Source of the DNA: Adiantum capillus-veneris
Taxonomy: Eukaryota; Streptophyta; Polypodiopsida; Polypodiales; Pteridaceae
Direction: 5' to 3'
Length of the DNA stretch: 64,000 bases
NCBI GenBank assembly: GCA_014529385.2
Contig: CM043953.1
Location: 111,786,549-111,850,548 of the forward strand
In this document: positions 32,764 through 44,962 of the stretch, piece by piece
Layout: every line of letters starts with the position of its first letter
Numbering within the stretch: position 1 is the stretch's first letter
Notes under the pieces: model-generated
The model's database searches: none
Told to the model about the DNA's origin: nothing
Seen by the model: the letters and a program-made list of their open reading frames with translations, nothing else
Made by a program: the position numbers and the translations under genes

Positions 32764-35423
32764 TGATAGCCGTTTTTCGGCTCTTTGTAATTGCCACAGT
32801 GAGTTACCTCACCCTACCAAAATCACCCAAACACTGTGGCTATCCCTACCATTTCACTGTACATAGGCGTGCGTGAGTCATGGGACTTTTCCCATATCTT
32901 CTTAAAAAACCCTCAATTAGCTAGTCATTGGGCTAGTTGAGCCAAAAAATAAAATAAAATAAGTATATTATGGCCCATTTGTGTGTAAATATTGCATTGT
33001 ATATAGGGCCTAAATAAAAAGATTTTTCGTAATTATTTTGGTATTTATTTAAATATTTCTACGTAGGGTGTGTTATTTATGCTATGTACATTGACTCACC
33101 ATTACCATATTTTTTCTTACCATTTTGCATACTCTTTATTCCATATAAAAATAATCTCATGCAAGCTTCTCTTATTTTTGGTGTAACTCCAGCCCAACAA
33201 AAACCCAAAAAAACTAGTTTTATTTATGTGTATATTTTTTCACTATTGTGATTTTTCCCTTCCTACATCTATTTTGTTTTTTTTCTAAAAGATTAGAACA
33301 CCCAAAATATTTATCTTTTTATGGTAGCCTCATAATGAGAGAGATTTCTTTTGACCCCTTTATATTTTTTCCACTTATATTATTTATATTTGACATGTAC
33401 ATATTTTTTAGACCCCTCAATATTTGATTTTCTTAGTTGTACTATTCACTTATATCATAATCTCAACAATATCTTCAATTATAGACCTACCAAATAAGGT
33501 CAAGGGTAGGTGGCATGCATACATGCACTATGGAGGGCTCACTCTTGGAGGTATTCAAAAGAATCATCCAAAGAAGGACCCCACAAGGACCTTGTTGAGT
33601 GGAACAAAACGGTCGGTTTTGCTGAATTTTTAAAGTTCACTTGCTCTCCGAATTTGAAACGGTGATACAAACAAAAGTTGTAGCTCGTGGGCTGAACTTT
33701 TGCCTCAAACTTTTTCATATTTTTTTGAGCTACGAGCTGTGAGCTATGATTTTATTAGTGGACCCCAGTTTTCCCATGCTATGCAGCCACACTCTCTCTT
33801 CCACTTTATCATTTTCCTCTTTCACACACACTTCTCTACTCATCATCCCCACCTCTCTCACCACTCCTCTCTGCACCCTACTCACCTTCTCCTCAACCTT
33901 GAAGAATAAGAGAAACCATGGTGAACTCATACCTCCCACACACAATTCCATTCCAAAATTGACCACCTAGTCTCATTTTTCCTCCTCCAATTTACCCATA
34001 TCTATCAGAAAAACCACAAAATTCAGCCTCTTCTCTTAAAAGACAGCATCATGGTGGTTGATTACTCAGCTTCAATTACCTTGTCTCTCAAGGAAGGTCA
34101 AGAGTGGAGAAAAAATGTACCGTCAAAGCTAGTGGACCATCAACAAGCGTCAAAATTGGCCCTACTCAAGACACTTGGAGCATCAACCTTGTAAGAAATC
34201 CACCTTTTCTTACCTCTTAAGAGTTTTTCTTCCTTATTTGTATCCTACATGGATACTCCCATTGTAAATATCCAATTCCATTTGTAAATTAATACTAACT
34301 CTACTAACACTAACCCACTATGAAAAGTCCTATCACCTCCATTTCTCTCCTCTCTCTTTCCCCACCAACTTCTTGATAATTCCAAGCAAAAGAAATTAGA
34401 TAAATTGCTGAAAATCTAACCCAACCATGGTTAGAGGAGTAACCCTAGCCTTCAAAATTGCTATAAAAGGAGGGTGTAGCTAGCACAAAATGGGGGGAGC
34501 CATAAGCAAGAGCACTATGCTATAGCTTGAGAAGCCAAGCTCAACCTCTCTAGAAGGAGCTCTTGAGTGGAAGCTCATTGTCTTATGCACGTGCATGTGT
34601 TGTAATAGGGGATTAGCAAGGGAACTCTATGCCATTGTAAGAGAGAGAGTGATCATTCAATTGAGAGTAGGAAATCTATCATTTCTCCTACTAGTGTAAG
34701 CCCAACATTTGCTGAATCAAGGAGGGTGGATTTGGACTAAGCTTGGATACTTTGTCTCCCTTCCAACGTGAAGTAATGGACAACAATGATGCGTAAGTGT
34801 CTTGGTGTTTTTTTTGTTATGTTCTTGATAGCTTGTCTCTGGTGTTGTCATCAATCTAGCCATAAATCCCACATACTGTAAGAGGGGGACAGGGTGGAGA
34901 GGACTCCCCTGGCCTTAAGACAGTGATTGGGGTGGCTTTTCTTGTGATGTGTTGTGGTGAAATTTACGCAAGCTATGTTGAACAAATACTAATCTCACTT
35001 TGATTTGTCATGACAGATTTGTAAGAAGGCATTAGTGCAACAAGCACCCCTTCCCCCCTCTCTCCCTTTCTTACATATATATATTTATGTTTGCTTGATT
35101 ATTAACGATACACTTCAAAGCAGCCCGAGCACCATCTCTCTCTCAGCTCTCTCTCTCTCTCGTGTTTTAGTGTGTGAGAGTGTTCCATTGGTGTTAGGGT
35201 TAGTGTAAATTCCTTGCTTGTTTGTGGGTTGCTCTAACGATTCTCCTCTTTTGCGTCCTAGTTCGCTCTTAAACTAGGTGGTGCCCCTTGTGTAGTTGGG
35301 ATTTGGCTGGGGGTTTGTTGTTTTGGGTTGTGTTGTGTTGTGCCCCAGCCCCATTGAGTAGCACGGGAGCCTTGAAGGGTGTCTAGAGGTTGCTCTTCTT
35401 GTTGCCCGCCCCAGACCGCCTCA
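32764..35423 (+). repeat. Ty3 5' LTR, 2,660 bp
   Basis: Near-identical to 41344-44014. A candidate TATA box (CTATAAAAGG) occurs at about 34460-34469. The short ORFs at 33700-33970 recur in the other LTR and look fortuitous. Confidence 0.95.
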
Positions 35424-35426
35424 AAT

Positions 35427-35443
35427 TGGTGCCCCCTTTGAGG
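35427..35443 (+). promoter_or_regulatory. PBS of the Ty3 element
   Basis: TGGTGCCCCCTTTGAGG, three bases after the LTR end. It begins with the TGG that complements a tRNA CCA end. I cannot name the tRNA. Confidence 0.6.
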
Positions 35444-35497
35444 ACGGCCTGTGTATTTTTGTGTAGAATCAACCTTTAGCATAGTCAAGTAGTTTGC

Positions 35498-35710
35498 ATG
35501 AATCACGAAAATTTGTATGATCCCTTCATTCCCATTGCAAGGCCAAAGGTACACATAATTGTTAGTACTAAGTTGCAATTTCAACGTGTCATTCGTAGAA
35601 TTTTAGGTCCTCTTAGGTTAGCCGAGATAAACGCTTCAGTAAATCCTTTTACTTTGCCTCTCATTAGGTACGACCTTAGTTTGGACGTCTATATTTTTGT
35701 TTTGTTTTAA
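35498..35710 (+). CDS. Pre-gag ORF 1 (70 codons)
   Basis: Small frame between PBS and gag starting MNHENLYDPF. It is homologous to the next ORF: both share a VS-x-K-x-x-FQ type block, then G-x-x-R-x-x-EI-x-AS-x-N, then LPLI-x-Y and DV-x-IF-x-L at the C-terminus. It is in the same phase as the next ORF (offset 234 nt), separated by TAA and TAG. No family is recognised. Either it is a short accessory protein, or the two were once one protein of two repeats. Position parallels the extra ORF1 of Ogre elements, but I see no sequence evidence linking them. Confidence 0.5.
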   Translation: MNHENLYDPFIPIARPKVHIIVSTKLQFQRVIRRILGPLRLAEINASVNPFTLPLIRYDLSLDVYIFVLF

Positions 35711-35731
35711 GCATTAGGTCATGCATAGACC

Positions 35732-35950
35732 ATGGATAATGGCCCAGGAATAGAGGTTTTCCCCTTCCATTTCACTCCACACATTAGAATAAACATTGCA
35801 ATTAGTAGGAAAATCCATTTTCAACAACGTATGGTGTTCATGTTTGGTGCCCAAAGAGTAGGAGAAATTCTCGCATCACCAAACCGTGTCATCCTACCTC
35901 TTATTGATTATCATAGGTCGTTTGATGTGAATATCTTTATTTTGTTGTAG
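35732..35950 (+). CDS. Pre-gag ORF 2 (72 codons), tandem paralogue
   Basis: Starts MDNGPGIEVF. It aligns over its whole length with the ORF at 35498-35710 (AISRKIHFQQRM, GAQRVGEILASPN, LPLIDYHRSFDVNIFILL). Protein similarity is much stronger than nucleotide similarity appears by eye, suggesting the two diverged under coding constraint. It ends 86 nt before the gag ATG. Function unknown. Confidence 0.5.
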   Translation: MDNGPGIEVFPFHFTPHIRINIAISRKIHFQQRMVFMFGAQRVGEILASPNRVILPLIDYHRSFDVNIFILL

Positions 35951-36035
35951 AATAGATTGCAAACTAGAAAACATTATTGTGTAAATCTTTTTAAGAAAGA
36001 AAAACAAAAACGGGTGTCACTTTGAAATCAATTCA

Positions 36036-39000
36036 ATGGAAAGCCAATGCCAAATGTCTGATTATCCTCTTTTCTTTGGAGAGCCTGGAGAGGATGCAGA
36101 ATTATTTTTAGCGAATTTCAAGATGTCTTGCCGTATCAAGAGGATAATAACTGATCAAGAACGTGTAGAAATGTTTGAGGTGGTCCTTAGGAAAGATGCT
36201 AGCACTTGGTTTGACTCTTTGCCTGAGGAAGTTAAGGGGAATTACACAGAAGTTTTGAATCGTTTCAAGAAATACTTCTTTGATCCCCAAAACACTCAAA
36301 AATTATGGCAAGACATTGTTTCTCATAAGCAAAAAGACTTAGATGACTACTACTTGTACAAGCAAGAGTTTCTACGTCTTTGGGCTCTATGGATATGAAA
36401 TGTTGCTAACCCTGGTGATGGTGCAGAATTTTTAAAGAAGGAGAGGTTCATAGCCGGACTCTTTCCTAATCTTAAGGTAAAAGTTGAGGCGGGTGCACTT
36501 GCTACTTTTGATGCAGCGGAAACTAGGGCTGCTGAGAAGTATAGGAAACTCAAGTGCTTAAGGGGAGAGGTTCCAATAGAAGTTCTTAGACCCAAAGGTA
36601 AGTCACAAGCATCAACATCTAGGGAGCTTCCTGAGGTAACGGCTGAAGTGATTGAGAAGTTAAATGAATCTTTAAGCAGCCTGTCAATTCACCTTGCACA
36701 AGCTGTAGGTCCAAAGGGACAAGCAAAGAAGTCAGAAGAGAGAGAGCCACGAACTAGGAGAGTCTTGCAATGTTGGAATTGCGGAGAGTCTGGACATGGG
36801 ATGTATAATTGTCCTTGGCCCCGTGGAGAGCCAGGGAGACCTAACTTGAATTACCTAGTGATGAATGCAGGAGAAGGAGCTGGTCAACAACCAAGGCTTC
36901 TACAAAGGCCAAATGGACCAAGACCACCTCCACAAGGGGTAGAAGGAGTTCCACCTTTGCCAGATCCAAATGTGCATGTGGTAGAGGTGACAAATTCAAA
37001 TGAGGTTGACATGGAAGCCAATGGCATTAAGCGTGGCCGAGGGAAAGGTAAAGAGAAAGAAGGAGTCACATCACAGAGTGACCATGGACAAGGCAAAAAG
37101 GCAAAGGAGACCAAGGAAACCAAGAGGACTCGACGTCGTATCAACCTCCAAGACTTCCCTCTTGGACATGGTATGGCTCCGTACAACTTGTTGGAGAACA
37201 TGAGAGGTAAGGGTCCTGATATTTCATGGCCTCAATTTCTTGCATTATGTCCACAAGTTAGGAGGGATTTAACAAGGGCAGTTAGCACTAGGAGAAAGGT
37301 AAAAGAGAGTGTGCCTGTTGTAAAAATTGCACAAGCTGAAATGAATGAGGACATTACACCGGTGCTAGACTGTTACATCAAAGGAAGATTGGTTAGGAAA
37401 GGTCTAGTGGATGGGGGTGCACAAATTTGCATCATGACAGAGGGACTCATGCAAAGACTAGGCATGCACATCCATGAGACACCTGAAATCAAAGTCAAGA
37501 TGGCAAACAATAGCAAGGCTAGGTGTGTAGGCATTTGTAAAAATGTCTTTGTAGAGGCCTTTGGCATTAAGAAAGCGGTGGATTTTTATGTTATGTCGAC
37601 CAAGGGAAGTGGTTATCCATTTATCCTAGGAAGACCATGGCTAATGAAAATGCGAGCTTTGCAGGATTGGGAGAGTGGGAAATTAATTTGCAGGAATGAC
37701 AATCATAACAAGGTTGTCTTTGACATGAAGGAGCAACGCCAAGAGGAGCTCCATGAAGAATCATCTCAAAGTGAGACGAAAGAAGGTTGGACCGATAGCA
37801 CTTCAGAAGAAGAAAGTAGCGGCAGCATTACTGAAGAGGAGTCTTCCATCGAAGTCATGGGGGTAAGGTTTAAGCCAAGCAACCAAGAGACCTCTTGTCA
37901 AGGCTTGGAGGAGGTAGGTCCTCAAGAGAACGAAGGTGTTCAAGATGAAGGGATGCTGGAAGGTATTCTATCAACAACACTTACAAAGGATGAAAGAGAG
38001 GAGTTCAAATGTGTGCTAAGGAAATTTCCTAGGATTTTTGCTAAAGACTACACCAATGTGCGTGGAGTAGATGCTGTTCAACACAAAATTGAGTTGAAGC
38101 CAGAGGCCACACCTAAGGCTCAGAAGCTACGAAGGCTAGGAGTCATCAAGGAGCAGGCTTTACTCAAGGAGGTAAGAAAGCTTCTAGCAGCAGGTTTCAT
38201 TTATCCAGTGGAGAATTCAGAGTGGGTCTCTCCTGTTGTTGTCACTCCTAAGAAAAACGGAAAGTGGAGGGTGTGTGTGGATTACCGTCGACTCAATGAG
38301 GCAACAAAAAGAGATCACTTTCCCCTCCCATTTCAGGATGAGATACTAAATGAGGTAGCTGGTCATGAGAAGTACACTGTGTGTGATGGCTACTCAGGCT
38401 ACTTTCAAATAGGTATCGCATTGGAAGATCAATTGAAAACAACCTTTATCACTCCTTGGGGTTGTTATGCTTTTAGAGTCATGCCATTTGGATTGACAAA
38501 TGCTCCTGCAACATTCCAACGTTTCATGAACATGGTGTTTCAAGCATTCTTTGGAAAGTCAATTAGGGTGTTCATTGATGATTTCTGCATTTATAGCTCA
38601 AAATCATTGCATCTACAAAGGGTAGAAGAAGGTTTAAAGAAGCTCTACGACATGGGAGGTCAACTCAACCCCGACAAGTGCCACATAGGTGAGGATGAAG
38701 TGATCTTACTGGGTCACAAGGTTTCCTATAAAGGCATTGAGGTGGATCCTTCAAAGGCAAAGGCTCTTATTGAGCACCCATCACCGAAGAGTCTTAAGGA
38801 GGTCATCTCTTTCATTCAGAAGGTGAAGTATATGTCACGCTTCATTCACTTAGCCTCGGAGTTGCTTCATCCTTTGCAAAAGTTGACACAACAAGTAGAA
38901 TTTGCATGGTCTGATGAGCTTGAAGAGTATTTTTGTAACATTAAAGTCATTTTGTCAGAGCTACCAACACTCATGCCTCCTTGTTGGGAGTACACATTCT

Positions 39001-41315
39001 TTGTTAGCTCCAGTGTTGGAAGGGAAACAATTGGTGTCGTGTTGCTACAACAAGATCCCCACAGTACAAGGATGCGACCCATCTACTTTGCTAGTAGGGT
39101 CATGAATGCTTTGGAGAGAGACTACACAGAAGCAGAACTCATGATGCTTTCTCTCATGTTTGCGGTGAGAAAGTTTAGATCCTACTTGCTCCCAAAACCT
39201 TTTGTAATCCTCACCATAGAGAATTTGTTCCCTTGGGTGTCATCTCAAATGAATCTTAGTACTAGGATCTCAAAGTGGATTATGGAGTTGCAAGAGTTTC
39301 AATACTCTTTCAAGGTAGAAGATAGTGTGCGTGCACAATTGGCAGGGATTCTCACTTATAGGGTACATGAGAAGGAAATTAAGGTGCCTCAAGTAAAGAC
39401 CCTACCATTGCCACCACCAAAAAGTATTCCCAATGCTTTTACCTTGTTCTTTGATGGAGCTTTTCGACGAGCCACAGGGAAAGCAGGGGGAGGGCTAGTG
39501 TTGCTCAACCCAAGTGGAGAGGTGGTCATGAAAGAGAAGTTCAATCTACCAAGTTCAGCTAGCAACAATGAAGCAGAATACGACACACTAATTCATGGTT
39601 TGAAGATGTGCATTGGCCAAGGGATACAACGCCTCATGGTAAAGGGAGATGCACTTCTCATTGTTAAACAGATTTTAGGCATTTGGGCATGCAAGAATGA
39701 AAGCTTACGGACAAAATTTCATGCCATTCGTAGATTGTTTAATCAATTTAAAGAAGTACAACTATATCATATTCCTAGGAAACAGAATGAAGATGCCAAT
39801 TTACTTGCACAGCAAGTAGTTACATGTGTTGAGAAAGAAGTGCAGGTCATCATGGTGGCAGCAACTGTCAAGCAACCGAGATACCAGGGATTGGAGTCAT
39901 TGGCTCCCATGATCGGCTACATTTTGGAGGGTGAGTTTCCACAAGACTTCACGAAGGCTCAGAAGAGGAGACTCATGAAGAAGGCAAGTTTCTATCTCTT
40001 CCTAGAAGGCTCCCTCTATCAAAGAGGGAAGGATCAAGTGTGCAGAAGAGTACCAACTATTGAGGAAATTCCAGCCATTCTAAAAGGTTTGCATGAAGAG
40101 GCATGTGGTGGTCATTTTGCCCAAGAATCAACTGTGAAGAAGATTTTGCTTGCGGGGTATGTTTGGCCAAGCTTGCATGTGGATGTTCAACATTGGTGTA
40201 AAAGCTATCACAGTTGTCAAATAAATGGAAATAGAAGGTTGGTGCATGGCCCGAGGCAAATAGTGCTTGCAAATGGACCCTTTGAAAAATGGGGCATTGA
40301 TGCTATGGGTCCTCTGCCTAGGACAAAAAATGGTAAACTCTACATTCTAGTGGCTGTAGACTATATGACTAGGTGGGTGGAAGCTCAAAGTGTGGCAAGA
40401 GTGAATGAGAGGACAGTTAGCAAGTTTGTGTACAATCACATTTGTTGCAGATTTGGCACACCTTTGGAGATTGTTTCTGATAATGGTCCAGGGTTTAGGA
40501 AGGGCTTGCTCACAGAAGTTTGTGAAGAGCTTCACATTCTACATCGTCATAGCACACCATACTACCCACAGTCAAATGGTTTGGTGGAGAAGGCTAATGG
40601 TGTCATTGCAGGAATCATTAGAAAGATGGTGCAAAACAAGACAAAATTATGGGATGACTTCTTGGATGGTGCCTTGTGGGCGTATAGAACCACATATAGG
40701 GAAGCCACGGAGTTCACACCATTTCACTTGGTCTATGGTCAAGAGGCTTTACAGCCAATTGAGCTAAACATTCCAACAATGCGACTTCATGGCAAATCAG
40801 CACAAGATGATCAAGAAGCATGGATGGATCGACTTCTTACCTTAACTGAGCTTGAGTGGAAAAGAGAAGCAGCATATGAGTGCTACAAAAGGAAAGCCAC
40901 ACAAGCGAAAGAAACGCACGACAAGAAACTGAAGGACAAAGGCATCAAGGAAGGAGACCTTGTGCTAAGGTATGACAATCGACTTGACAATCGTTCTGAT
41001 GCCAAGTTTGAAACTAGATGGCAAGGGCCATACATAGTCAAGAAGGCTTTCAATTCTAGTTACTATCAGCTTATGGACTTGAATGGTAAAGAGCACTCCA
41101 CGAAGGTAAACGGGTATCGCTTGAAGCCCTATTTGAGTCGCCTTCTACCAAAGGATCTACCAAAGATCTGTCCAAAGGCCGCTGTCTCATGTAAGTATTG
41201 TTACATGAAGCATGAGTGTAACTCTAGCCAAAATTCTGAGGGGCCAAACAATAAAGATCTCGTCAAGGACTCTGAAGCACTCTCTTTGGAAAAGATGCTC
41301 TATGATGGTACATGA
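36036..41315 (+). CDS. Ty3 gag-pol polyprotein with one in-frame UGA
   Basis: One phase from ATG 36036 to the stop at 41313, interrupted only by TGA 36396-36398 within the capsid. In order: capsid (STWFDSLPEE, about 36200), zinc knuckle CWNCGESGHGMYNC (36771), retropepsin LVDGGAQICIM (about 37400) with ILGRPWL, RT with VCVDYRRLN (about 38270), FRVMPFGLTNAPATFQRF and catalytic VFIDDF (about 38570), a first RNase H region (about 39080), and a second RNase H starting FFDGAF (about 39450) with NNEAEYDTLIHGL. The integrase zinc finger follows (H-x-x-x-C-x-x-H ... C-x5-C, about 40090-40220), then its core (WGIDAMGP, VSDNGPGF, PQSNGLVEKANG). The UGA is far from any gag-pol junction, so it looks like a nonsense mutation rather than programmed readthrough. 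Confidence 0.93.
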
Positions 41316-41330
41316 ATATACCATCATCCA

Positions 41331-41343
41331 GGGGGAGGGCTAA
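41331..41343 (+). promoter_or_regulatory. Ty3 polypurine tract
   Basis: GGGGGAGGGCTAA directly before the TG of the 3' LTR. Confidence 0.9.
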
Positions 41344-43721
41344 TGATAGCCATTTTTCGGCTCTTTGTAATTGCCACAGTGAGTTACCTCACCCTACCAA
41401 AATCACCCAAACACTGTGGCTATCCCTACCATTTCACTGTACATAGGCGTGCGTGAGTCACGAGACTTTTCCCATATCTTCTTAAAAATACCTCAATTAG
41501 CTAGTCATTGGGCTAGTTGAGCCAAAAATAAAAATAAAATAAGTATATTATGGCCCATTTGTGTGTAAATATTGCATTGTATATAGGGCCTAAATAAAAA
41601 GATTTTTCGTAATTATTTTGGTATTTATTTAAATATTTCTACGTAGGGTGTGTTATTTATGCTATGTACATTGACTCACCATTACCATATTTTTTCTTAC
41701 CATTTTGCATACTCTTTATTCCATATAAAAATAATCTCATGCAAGCTTCTCTTATTTTTGGTGTAACTCCAGCCCAACAAAAACCCAAAAAAACTAGTTT
41801 TATTTATGTGTATATTTTTTCACTATTGTGATTTTTCCCTTCCTACATCTATTTTGTTTTTTTTCTAAAAGATTAGAACACCCAAAATATTTATCTTTTT
41901 ATGGTAGCCTCATAATGAGAGAGATTTCTTTTGACCCCTTTATATTTTTTCCACTTATATTATTTATATTTGACATGTACATATTTTTTAGACCCCTCAA
42001 TATTTGATTTTCTTAGTTGTACTATTCACTTATATCATAATCTCAACAATATCTTAAATTATAGACCTACCAAATAAGGTCAAGGGTAGGTGGCATGCAT
42101 ACATGCACTATGGAGGGCTCACTCTTGGAGGTATTCAAAAGAATCATCCAAAGAAGGACCCCACAAGGACCTTGTTGAGTGGAAAAAAACGGTCGGTTTT
42201 GCTAAATTTTTAAAGTTACTTGCTCTCCCAATTTGAAAAGGTGATACAAACAAAAGTTGTAGCTCGTGGGCTGAACTTTTGCCTCAAATTTTTTCATATT
42301 TTTTTGAGCTACGAGCTGTGAGCTATGATTTTATTAGTGGACCCCAGTTTTCCCATGCTATGCAGCCACACTCTCTCTTCCACTTTATCATTTTCCTCTT
42401 TCACACACACTTCTCCACTCATCATCCCCACCTCTCTCACCACTCCTCTCTGCACCCTACTCACCTTCTCCTCAACCTTGAAGAATAAGAGAAACCATGG
42501 TGAACTCATACCTCCCACACACAATTCCATTCCAAAATTGACCACCTAGTCTCATTTTTCCTCCTCCAATTTACCCATATCTATCAAAAAAACCACAAAA
42601 TTCAGCCTCTTCTCTTAAAAGACAGCATCATGGTGGTTGATCACTCAGCTTCAATTACCTTGTCTCTCAAGGAAGGTCAAGAGTGGAGAAAAAATGTACC
42701 GTCAAAGCTAGTGGACCGTCAACAAGCGTCAAAATTGGCCCTACTCAAGACACTTGGAGCATCAACCTTGTAAGAAATCCACCTTTTCTTACCTCTTAAG
42801 AGTTTTTCTTCCTTATTTGTATCCTACATGGATACTCCCATTGTGAATATCCAATTCCATTTGTAAATTAATACTAACTCTACTAACACTAACCCACTAT
42901 GAAAAGTCCTATCACCTCCATTTCTCTCCTCTCTCTTTCCCCACCAACTTCTTGATAATTCCAAGCAAAAGAAATTAGATAAATTGCTGAAAATCTAACC
43001 CAACCATGGTTAGAGGAGTAACCCTAGCCTTCAAAATTGCTATAAAAGGAGGGTGTAGCTAGCACAAAATGGGGGGAGCCATAAGCAAGAGCACTATGCT
43101 ATAGCTTGAGAAGCCAAGCTCAACCTCTCTAGAAGGAGCTCTTGAGTGGAAGCTCATTGTCTTATGCACGTGCATGTGTTGTAATAGGGGATTAGCAAGG
43201 GAACTCTATGCCATTGTAAGAGAGAGAGTGATCATTCAATTGAGAGTAGGAAATCTATCATTTCTCCTACTAGTGTAAGCCCAACATTTGCTGAATCAAG
43301 GAGGGTGGATTTGGACTAAGCTTGGATACTTTGTCTCCCTTCCAACGTGAAGTAATGGACAACAATGATGCGTAAGTGTCTTGGTGTTTTTTTTGTTATG
43401 TTCTTGATAGCTTGTCTCTGGTGTTGTCATCAATCTAGCCATAAATCCCACATACTGTAAGAGGGCGACAGGGTGGAGAGGACTCCCCTGGCCTTAAGAC
43501 AGTGATTGGGGTGGCTTTTCTTGTGATGTGTTGTGGTGAAATTTACGCAAGCTATGTTGAACAAATACTAATCTCACTTTGATTTGTCATGACAGATTTG
43601 TAAGAAGGCATTAGTGCAACAAGCACCCCTTCCCCCCTCTCTCCCTTTCTTACATATATATATTTATGTTTGCTTGATTATTAACGATACACTTCAAAGC
43701 AGCCCGAGCACCATCTCTCTC

Positions 43722-43755
<34 letters not shown>

Positions 43756-44014
43756 TTTTAGTGTGTGAGAGTGTTCCATTGGTGTTAGGGTTAGTGTAAA
43801 TTCCTTGCTTGTTTGTGGGTTGCTCTAACGATTCTCCTCTTTTGCGTCCTAGTTCGCTCTTAAACTAGGTGGTGCCCCTTGTGTAGTTGGGATTTGGCTG
43901 GGGGTTTGTTGTTTTGGGTTGTGTTGTGTTGTGCCCCAGCCCCATTGAGCAGCACGGGAGCCTTGAAGGGTGTCTAGAGGTTGCTATTCTTGTTGCCCGC
44001 CCCGGACCGCCTCA
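41344..44014 (+). repeat. Ty3 3' LTR, 2,671 bp
   Basis: It is longer than the 5' LTR mainly because of a CT microsatellite expansion at about 43720-43752. Other differences are scattered substitutions and single-base indels. Confidence 0.95.
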
Positions 44015-44444
44015 CTAGCTAGAGTGGTTGGAGGGGAAAGGGGATTGTTGGCCCCCTAGCGGAAGAGGGAGGGTAAGGGACCGTGACAATGTTGGAGATA
44101 CCTTGCCCTTAAACGATGCCTAGTTATGGATGGGGTGCCTTCCTCACAGAAGCTGAGGAATGCACCCCATTTTATTTTTATATGGCATTTTTACAACTTT
44201 CAGTATATAGGGTAAAGAAGCCAATAACAGAACGGGTCTAAAACAAAGATGACATTAACTTAAATATAATTTATCAGCTAAATCTTGGATATCCGTAATG
44301 GGTATTGCCCTTGATGTAATGAGAGCTTTTTTTTAAAACCATAAAGGGCGAAAGCAGATTTATATGAGCTATCTTTTAACGTTAATTTCATTAAAAATCA
44401 TTAAGAACTACTAGCAAAAAGATCTGTTATATGCATGTGTGTAC

Positions 44445-44962
44445 CTAGAGGTCTTTGTGACATCACGGAATGCAAGTTGGAAGCCTTTGTGAGCCTTAAC
44501 GTGCGGAGGAGAGTGGTACATGGGGGTATGAGATGCATTGTAGAGCTCCATAGGGATTTGCTCCACCATCACGTCGGTAGCAGCATCCGCAATAAAGGAG
44601 CTCCAATCTGGCCAAGAGAGCTCGGTCCCTCGAAAGGTGAAGGCAAGGGACCCATCCTTGAGCAAACACACGTGAACCCCTGTGTCTGTTCCAATATTTG
44701 ACTTTTTGTACATTGCGCTTCGCTCTTTCATATTTTTTATTAGTTGACTCTTCCTCACAATGGAGGGAAAATATGCCGCCATGCTCAAATCAGAGTATGC
44801 CGCCCCTGCCATTTCCACAAAGTCCTTAATACCAAAAACCTCCTTGTGAATTTGCCTCTCACTACGCCTCCCATGGGCATCGATGTTGGAGTCGTCGGAA
44901 TCGTTACTGCTCCACTCCTCGCTGCTCGATTCACTGTTGTTAGCTGCAATCATCCAATACAT
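44445..44962 (-). CDS. Class-3 lipase, exon 1
   Basis: 172 codons plus two bases, joined to exon 2 at 32003. An acidic Ser-rich N-terminus is followed by the Lipase_3 N-terminal region: KDGSLAFTFRGTE (the oxyanion-strand motif), WPDWSSFIADAATDV, then HKGFQLAFRDV just before the donor. The ATG at 44962 (MYWMIAANN) is used for lack of a better start. A candidate acceptor (GATTGCAG) at about 44948-44941 would make this an internal exon, and no signal peptide or upstream exon was identified. The enzyme family hydrolyses acylglycerol or phospholipid esters. With Gly at the nucleophile position in exon 2 it is likely a dead or repurposed enzyme. Confidence 0.82.

Larger units (their letters stand above)
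32764..44014 (+). mobile_element. Complete young Ty3-type element with dual RNase H
   Basis: 11,251 bp, inserted antisense into the lipase intron. LTRs are 32764-35423 and 41344-44014, both starting TGATAGCC and ending CGCCTCA. They are flanked by the 4-bp duplication CTAG (32760-32763 and 44015-44018). A PBS follows the 5' LTR and a polypurine tract precedes the 3' LTR. Internal content: two tandem pre-gag ORFs, then one gag-pol frame. The LTRs differ at roughly two dozen positions by eye (about 1%), so the insertion is recent. Integrase after RNase H, plus a second archaeal-type RNase H, places it near the Tat/Ogre branch of Ty3. One in-frame UGA in gag is the only coding lesion I see. Confidence 0.96.
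32004..44444 (-). other. Lipase intron, 12.4 kb, containing a Ty3 element
   Basis: Donor CTCTAG/GTACAC at 44445/44444; acceptor TTGTAG/GCCC at 32004/32003; phase 2. Without the 11.25-kb insertion the intron would be about 1.2 kb. The non-element parts (32004-32763 and 44015-44444) are non-coding; a poly-C/poly-A/CA tract lies at about 32683-32737. Confidence 0.8.

Noticed and set aside
33700-33970. ORFs on both strands repeated at 42279-42549
   Set aside because: They lie inside the two LTRs; their duplication reflects LTR identity, not selection.
36884-37201. Antisense ORFs within the Ty3 gag-pol (also 37373, 38867, 39389, 40057, 40347)
   Set aside because: Shadows of the gag-pol frame.
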